From positions 85,574,543 through 85,638,542 of the forward strand of contig NC_083346.1 in NCBI RefSeq assembly GCF_019175385.1: a stretch of 64,000 nucleotides of DNA, read 5' to 3'. Position 1 is the first letter of the stretch. Each line of letters starts with the position of its first letter. The stretch comes from Lycium barbarum. Taxonomy: Eukaryota; Streptophyta; Magnoliopsida; Solanales; Solanaceae. Below the pieces are notes generated by a model. The model did no database searches. It saw only the letters and a program-made list of their open reading frames with translations, and was not told the origin of the DNA. The position numbers and the translations under genes are program-made. Shown here piece after piece: positions 58,508 through 64,000 of this stretch.

Positions 58508-58580
58508 CTCTGCGCGTTCGCGCAGAGTTACTCAGTGCTCCTCTGTGCATTCGCGCCACTCCCAGGTGCGTTCGCGCAGG
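58508..58580 (-). promoter_or_regulatory. GCGCGTTCGCGCAGAG palindrome cluster upstream of the LTR TATA box
   Basis: A perfect 20-bp hairpin CTCTGCGCGTTCGCGCAGAG sits at 58508-58527 (9-bp arms, 2-base loop). Two diverged copies, GTGCATTCGCGCCA and GTGCGTTCGCGCAGGG, follow within 55 bp. The block is unusually rich in CpG for this AT-rich LTR and lies about 36 bp from the minus-strand TATA-like box. Confidence 0.6.
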
Positions 58581-58989
58581 GTAAATCCTTGCTCTGGCAG
58601 TCCGTCTTGAAATGCTCATAACATTTGATTCCGATGTTGGATCGATGCACGGTTTGTTGCGTTGGAAACTAGACTTCCTGAACTTCAATGTAGGATTTTG
58701 TTTCACTTCAAAACTCCTGATATACTAAGAGATATTCCTTTCTCAAGTTAAACCAAAATTATTGTACAAAACCTTGCCCATCTTTTCTCCAAAGTTCCAA
58801 AAAGCTTACTTTCCTTAATTCACTTGTTCTCCAATCCTTCCATAACTTATTACATGAACTTAAACCCTCATAACCATAAGATAGGCGCATATTATCTCAT
58901 ATATCCTAGAAGGTAACTCCAGTGTCTACAATTGAACAACTAACACCTAACGAATCTCAACGTACAAAACTACGAGGTGTAACACAAGT

Positions 58990-60524
58990 AGTGTTACCTT
59001 TGGCAACATCAATCTTCTACATTTGACCCTTCAATGTTGTGCGATGTGTCCGAGCTTCCGTTTTTGACTTGTACTGTATATTCTTCTTGACCATGATTAA
59101 TCTTATTTCTTTATTAATGATTGATCTTCTTTCCTTCTTCAACTTCCTTCATTGTTGTTGAGGTTTCTTCCCGTAATTTGTTTATGAGAATGGCACTCAA
59201 GACATAGTTCTTGGATAGCTTAAATTCTTCTTGACTTGTTCTTTTCTTTTATGTTTTGGTATCGTCGATTCCCTGCAAATAATAGATAGTTAGATATTTC
59301 ATCATTAAAATCTAAACCTAAAATATCATCCTTTTATTGATAATAAATGTATATTCAGATAAAGAGATGAACTCTCTGCCTACTTGTCTGAATGTTATTG
59401 AGTGCCAATAGGGGGTGGAGCTAGAGATTTGCCTACGGGGTCGACAAATCCCAATAGCTTTCTCTTAAATCTTGTATATGAATTTTTAATGCACTTAATA
59501 TACAGAAATTTATCAAGATCCCAATAAATTGTGTTTTCTAGAATCGAGAACCCATAAATCCAAAATCCTAACTTCGCCTCTGAGTGTCTTATAGCTTGAA
59601 GTACTCCCCTTGAATTTACGTGTCTCTACCTATTGTATTTCTTTGATATTTATTTTAATTCATGGTCTTAAATTTTGATGATTGACAATCAATGTTCAAG
59701 AAGGATGCATAAACATACACAAGAATCAGGTCCTTTACACATCTCCCAAATGAGATGGTAATGCTGGCAACAAGGATGCACAAACACTAGAAGAACTAGG
59801 TCATTTGTAGAAGAACAAGAGAGTGCTTGGTCTACGCCCTTTTCTTCTGAATTGAACTATTCCTCAACAATTCTTTCTTTGGCTGAGGGAACATATTATT
59901 TGCGGGTGTTATTCTTGATAGGTTGTCCTGGCATCTTAGACATCCTCACCCTTTTCTTCTAAAGAACTAGTTTCTTCATTTGGTTTCTTAGGGTATATTC
60001 GATTACCATAAGACTGTGTGGGTCTGCTTCTCGTATGTCTATTGCAGATTCCTCTTCCTTCTCACATATTTTAAGGACTATATGGTTGACTATGCTTAGC
60101 TCATCCTCTTGCTTTATCTCTTCTTTCATAAACCAGGTTTCTAATGATGATATTTGGGAAGACAGAACCTCGCATCTTCTTTTGTATGATATACCCTTGT
60201 CAGGATTGATCTCCTTCTTCTTCATACGAGTGTATTTCGTACAGTGTCCAAACTCCCTTTAGGCTAGGCCTCTGGTGAGAGGTTTTATTCCTTTTTATTG
60301 CCATGTGTTTAGATCTGCCACAGATGTTCTCGTACCCTCTCACTCAGGCTTATTTTTTAATCAAGGATTGTTGTTAGGGACCTGATCTTTCTTGGGTCCC
60401 TTTCTTCTGGATGGTAGTTGATTTGACATTTTCCCATCAATTAAATATTCTTTGATGTAGAGCTAGGTTCATTCAGTCTTCTTTGCTCAGGTGCTGCTTG
60501 CCCTTCTGAGTTACCCTGACTTTT
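58990..60524. other. intergenic sequence with one unassigned minus-strand frame
   Basis: Mostly AT-rich. An 88-codon minus-strand frame at 60225-59959 is rich in Lys/Glu ('EKEEESAIDIREADPHS', 'SLETWFMKEEIKQEDELS') and less random-looking than its neighbours, but no family was recognised and no flanking exons were found. It may be a remnant of a gene or retroelement. Nothing else is visible in the interval. Confidence 0.35.
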
Positions 60525-60944
60525 GTTGGACATGAACTTTGAGGGATTTTACAATTGTGTGAGATAGATACAACAATTTATTGTGTTATGAAAAATTATT
60601 CCACCATAAATCTGAGTTACGTGTGAATGTGTTAATTGAGTATTAATTTGACATTTTTGCCATATGAAGTCATATCAAGATGAGTTTGGGTGGAAATAGT
60701 TGTTTTAAGATCAAGACGAAGAGTGAGGTGCCTAAGATTCGATAAAATCGACTATATTTACTATAGGTCTGACTTCCAACCTATTTACGTGAAACTCAGT
60801 TTAGAATTTGAGAAAAATTAAAACATAAAATTTGTAGCCCTTTGAAATATCTTCTCATCCACATATGGACCAGTCAAATGTAGCTTTGTGGTCGAAGTTA
60901 TGCCCATTTTACTAAACATTCTCGGAACGCCGCAAAGCTAGCTG

Positions 60945-61025
60945 GGAGCTCGCTAAGAGAAGTCCAGAGCGAGGGGTGATCTCACCCCAGAGCTCGCTTA
61001 GTGAGGCCCAGAGCGAGGGGTGAAC
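60945..61025 (+). promoter_or_regulatory. AGCTCGCT...AGAGCGAGGGGTGA repeat cluster upstream of TATA
   Basis: Two direct copies, about 45 bp apart, of AGCTCGCTWAGNGA...CCAGAGCGAGGGGTGA. Between them is the perfect 16-bp palindrome GGGGTGATCTCACCCC (60973-60988). AGCTCGCT and AGAGCGAG are also partly complementary. The cluster ends about 30 bp from a TATA box at 61055-61062. Confidence 0.55.
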
Positions 61026-61489
61026 TCTCTTTGGAGGGATATTTTGCCTCAGGCTATAAATACGACCCTTAGACAATTTTATGTCATTTTTCAAATTCCA
61101 AACTTCATTCTAAACCGTCTTTTAGAAACAAAAAAACGCTATTGCCTTCTCTAAGCTTATAAGGTAGTTCATACTCAAACACCATGATTATTACCTCAAT
61201 CTAACACAGATTAACACTAGAAACCTCATCTATTCCATAGATTCTGAGAATTCGATTCCAGAACGGTTGAAGAAAAACAAAATTGTTGAGAAGTCATCGT
61301 GAGGTAAGTTTCTGTAATTCTAGTATATTTATAGGGATTGTGTTGGGTTCATATATAGTTCTAAAAACATTAGAATCTATGGGTGAATCGTACGAAGTGA
61401 AGAACATGAAATTGGCTTGGAACCCCTAGTTTTCAACAAGGCTGGCAATTCAAGTGAAAAGTGTAAATCTCAAATCATTTTCATCTAAG

Positions 61490-61653
61490 TCAATTGTATC
61501 GTGATTGTTAAACCTCAGAAAATATGTTTGGTAGCGATATAGCAGGAACTGAGGTATGTTTGTTTTCAATAATCAATTGTAGTGTGATTGTTAAACCTCA
61601 GAAAATATGTTTGGTAGCGATATAGCAGGAACTGAGGTTTGTTTGTTTTCGAA
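61490..61653 (+). repeat. 83-bp tandem duplication
   Basis: Two nearly identical units (61490-61572 and 61573-61653) contain GTGATTGTTAAACCTCAGAA and GGTAGCGATATAGCAGGAAC. The few differences suggest a recent duplication within the LTR-like block. Confidence 0.85.
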
Positions 61654-62109
61654 CATACTTTTCAACCTTGAAAAATGATTTGTTTGGTAAGGTTTGTGTG
61701 CATGAGGGACAAGCCCGCATTGAACCTTATGTGTATTATATTATCTATATCTATTCATGATTTTCCCTATCAAGGGATGACTGAATTGACTTATAAAGCC
61801 TTGAACTTTGAACAGGCTTTAGCCCTATAAGGGATGACTTAACTTGATTTTGAAGGAGCTGAACTTTGAACTATTTTTACCCTACTATGGAATGATCGAA
61901 TTGATTTCTAAAGTGATAATCTTTCAACGTGATTTGCCCCTATTATGGGATGACTGAACTTGGGTTCTAAAGAATGGGTCTTCAATGTGTTTTGCCTTAT
62001 GAATGGGTTTTGGTGAGTTGAATGTTGATTAATAATTCAACATGGTTTCTAAACCGATTGACGACCTGATATACTCTATTAACGGGATGATACACATAAT
62101 CCATAATGA

Positions 62110-62520
62110 ATAATTTGTCTATCATGATATGACTTGTAGTTCGGCTTCCATTTCATGATTTGAGATTTGGTTTCCATGCCATGATTTGAGATTCAGCTTT
62201 CATGCTATGATTTGTGATTCGGCTAATATGTCATGACTTCTATTAGTTGTGTTTGGCCTAGATACTTGGGAGAAAGGATAGTCACTATGGATCCTAGTGG
62301 GGTTAGCGTAACCATTTAGGAGGAAGAGTGGTCATCGAGAGTTGATAGCCCTAGTGTGGTTCATGCCTAGCCATTTGTGAGGAAGAGTGGTCATCGAGGT
62401 TTGATAGTTCTGGTGTGGTTCATTCCTATCCATTTGGGAGGAAGAGTGGTCAGCCCAGTGTGGTCTTTGCCCAGCTATTAGGGAGAAAGGGTAGCTATCG
62501 AGGGTTGATAGCCCCGATGT
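62110..62520 (+). repeat. two adjacent short tandem arrays
   Basis: At 62110-62235 a 30-bp unit (ATGATTTGAGATTYGGYTTC with CATGCC) repeats about four times. At 62258-62520 a 55-65-bp unit (GGGAGGAAGAGTGGTCATCG, AGGGTTGATAGCCC, TAGTGTGGTTCATGCC) repeats about four times. Looser 70-bp units ('AAGGGATGACT') precede them from about 61760. All within the LTR-like block. Confidence 0.7.
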
Positions 62521-63455
62521 TGTGCTTCTATGAAGTTTAGGAACCTTAAGTGGTTGTCCCTTCGTTACGATTTATTTATGCTTGTATTGGTCTGTGTTAT
62601 GCCTTGATTTCCCGTGAATGGCTTGTTGATGATCTTAAGTTCATGATTGAAAGGACATAACGTGATGAATAGTATAATAAGTTGAGATTGATATGTTTTG
62701 GTGTTATTGGATTTTACTGGAGTTTTACAAAGGTCACTGGCTTACTCTATCTTTGGATTTAATATTGTTTTTGAAAGAACTTAAGGTACCGAGAACGACT
62801 TAAGGTGTCAAAGTGATTATTTCTTCATCATTGAGTTATACTAGATATTCATGATATGCTGTCATTTGTTTTGAATTGTTTCTTAATACTGTTTTCGATT
62901 AAACTTTTGACTTATATATTTTGCTATTAACTATTGTCCTAGAGACACTCACTGAGTACCCAGTACTCAGGCTTACAATTGTTGTATTTGATAGTATGTT
63001 AGGTACGAGCAGGTTCGTGGTAGGCGTACGGAGTACGAGAACTTGCTGTTTTTTAGACTTATTAGTGAGCCCACATGCTTGTTCGTGGGGCACCTCTGTA
63101 TCTTTATTTATTTATTTAGTTTCCCGACTGTATCCTAAAGTTAGATTATCATTATTTATCTTAGAATCTCTATAGATAGTTGTCAGAACTATGGCTAGAT
63201 TGTTGAAGTCTCGTATGGCTTGTTGGGGGCATTTGTCACTTTTTATGGCATCTTATTTTCATTAAACTTCCGCTGATTTTTATAAGTATGAGTATGCTTT
63301 CAGTTAAGCCATAAATGACTGTTTTAAATAAATGTCCAAAAATTATCAAAACAGATTTGACATTTATAGATTTTATAAGGTGCTTCCAATAGTATTGGTC
63401 ATAGCATCGGATGCATGTTGCGCCCAGGGTATGTTTTGGGGCATGAAAACCTTTG

Positions 63456-64000
63456 ATAGAAACCTAATTGAAGCTCTATGAAATTCAAAAACAACAAAAG
63501 GAAATAAAAAGGGATAGATGAATAATTGGGGATGAGAGGATTAGAGGATAAAAGCTAGACCCTTAAAGTAATGATTCTATGGACAATATTGGGTATGTGA
63601 AACTCAATCCCTTCTAATTGGAATTCAACCCTAGGACCTAAAATATTTGAATTCAAAGAAGACCCAATTGATTCCACAAATGAGCAACACACTATGAATT
63701 CAATGGAAATGCAATTCAATTTGCAACTAAGAAATCACACTTAGTTAAGTAACCAAACAAACTATATTAGAAACTAAACAATCTCTCAAAAGGAGTTTTT
63801 CATCAATATTCAAGCTAAAGAGCAAATGAAGACTAAGTATCCTATTTATAGTCTTGACATTACAACAAAGGCCCTAAAGTGGCTCTTTGGGAAAATACCC
63901 CCAACATGGGTCTTCAATGCTCCAATTGTCCAATGCTTGCAATTATGACCTTAATTTTAATCCTTAGCCTTGAATTTAATTCTAGACCAATATTTGCATC
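63456..64000. other. intergenic or retrotransposon-derived sequence to the window end
   Basis: AT-rich and non-coding. On the minus strand GACTATAAATAGGATAC (about 63837-63853) is a good TATA-box context, suggesting an LTR that reads leftward and is cut by the window edge; no termini were seen. Confidence 0.35.

Larger units (their letters stand above)
53379..58984 (-). mobile_element. inverted solo LTR (2503 bp net) with TSD CAAGT, interrupted
   Basis: Plus-strand ends TGTCACGACCC...GGTGTAACA, so the LTR reads right to left. Exact duplication CAAGT at 53374-53378 and 58985-58989. A second solo LTR occupies 53707-56804; removing it and one 5-bp repeat leaves 2503 bp. On the minus strand: start at 58984, a palindrome cluster at 58508-58580, TATA-like GATAAAAGGGG at about 58472-58462, the GGAGATGCTGCCCGAATTTC box at 57981-58003, and the AGTACATTGTTCGTACT box at 56924-56990. 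No internal retrotransposon sequence. The 60-90 codon ORFs within are not genes. Confidence 0.9.
60525..63455 (+). mobile_element. LTR-like block (about 2.9 kb), edges uncertain
   Basis: The order of parts copies the other long LTRs here: a repeat cluster (60945-61025), then TATA box CTATAAATACG at 61054, then AT-rich sequence with tandem repeats, then a GAGTACCCAGTACTC hairpin near 62954, and an end GGGGCATGAAA near 63450. No target-site duplication could be fixed, so the start and end are estimates. No coding domain. Probably an older solo LTR. Confidence 0.5.

Noticed and set aside
60525..63455. Solo LTR with defined ends
   Set aside because: Promoter-like parts and order fit an LTR, but I could not find matching 5-bp duplications (ACTTT versus CCTTT is only a weak candidate), so the exact ends are not claimed.

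Overview
This window is plant nuclear DNA: AT-rich, gene-poor and made mostly of nested transposable elements. A cytosolic RPS15-like fragment, an AP2/ERF gene, many Stowaway MITEs and long chromovirus-type LTRs all point to a eudicot. The LTR families (for example the shared 'AGTAC...GTACTGA' and 'GGGGARATGCTGCCC' boxes) look like those of Solanaceae, but that assignment is from memory and no database was searched.

Layout. (1) 1-4753: remnants of several chromovirus-type Ty3/gypsy elements stacked end to end, including a 2.56-kb LTR and a broken chromodomain. (2) 4754 to about 27700: a heavily decayed, very large Ogre/Tat-like Ty3/gypsy element with gag, protease, RT, RNase H and integrase remnants, then three kinds of tandem repeat, then a 3' LTR starting at 22995. 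Its last tandem array is split by a solo LTR (16544-21733), which is itself split by a second, inverted solo LTR (17314-19446); both have matching 5-bp target-site duplications. (3) 27700-34300: DNA-transposon zone with a 451-bp palindromic MULE-like fold-back element, a tandem-repeat block, a 1.3-kb hAT-like element inside one arm of a duplication, and a Stowaway MITE interrupted by a 1.1-kb MULE-like element. (4) 34643-35809: the only convincing intact host gene, an intronless AP2/ERF factor of the ESR/DRN/LEP type (group VIII). It is followed at 36218 by a 3'-truncated RPS15 copy and then a Stowaway-rich interval. (5) 40017-51499: a complete, young Tat-lineage (Retand/Grande-like) LTR retrotransposon with 675-bp LTRs and TSD AGTAT. 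Its gag-pol is interrupted, and it carries a spliced antisense gene with its own TATA box. (6) 53379-58984: an inverted solo LTR interrupted by another solo LTR (53707-56804), again with both TSD pairs. (7) 59000-64000: unassigned sequence and another LTR-like block with internal tandem repeats.

The window reads as layered retrotransposon insertion and removal. Four solo LTRs with exact or near-exact TSDs show repeated LTR-LTR recombination. Five long LTRs share one architecture: a family-specific cluster of short palindromes or repeats lies 12-40 bp upstream of the TATA box, which I consider the most interesting unexplained pattern here.
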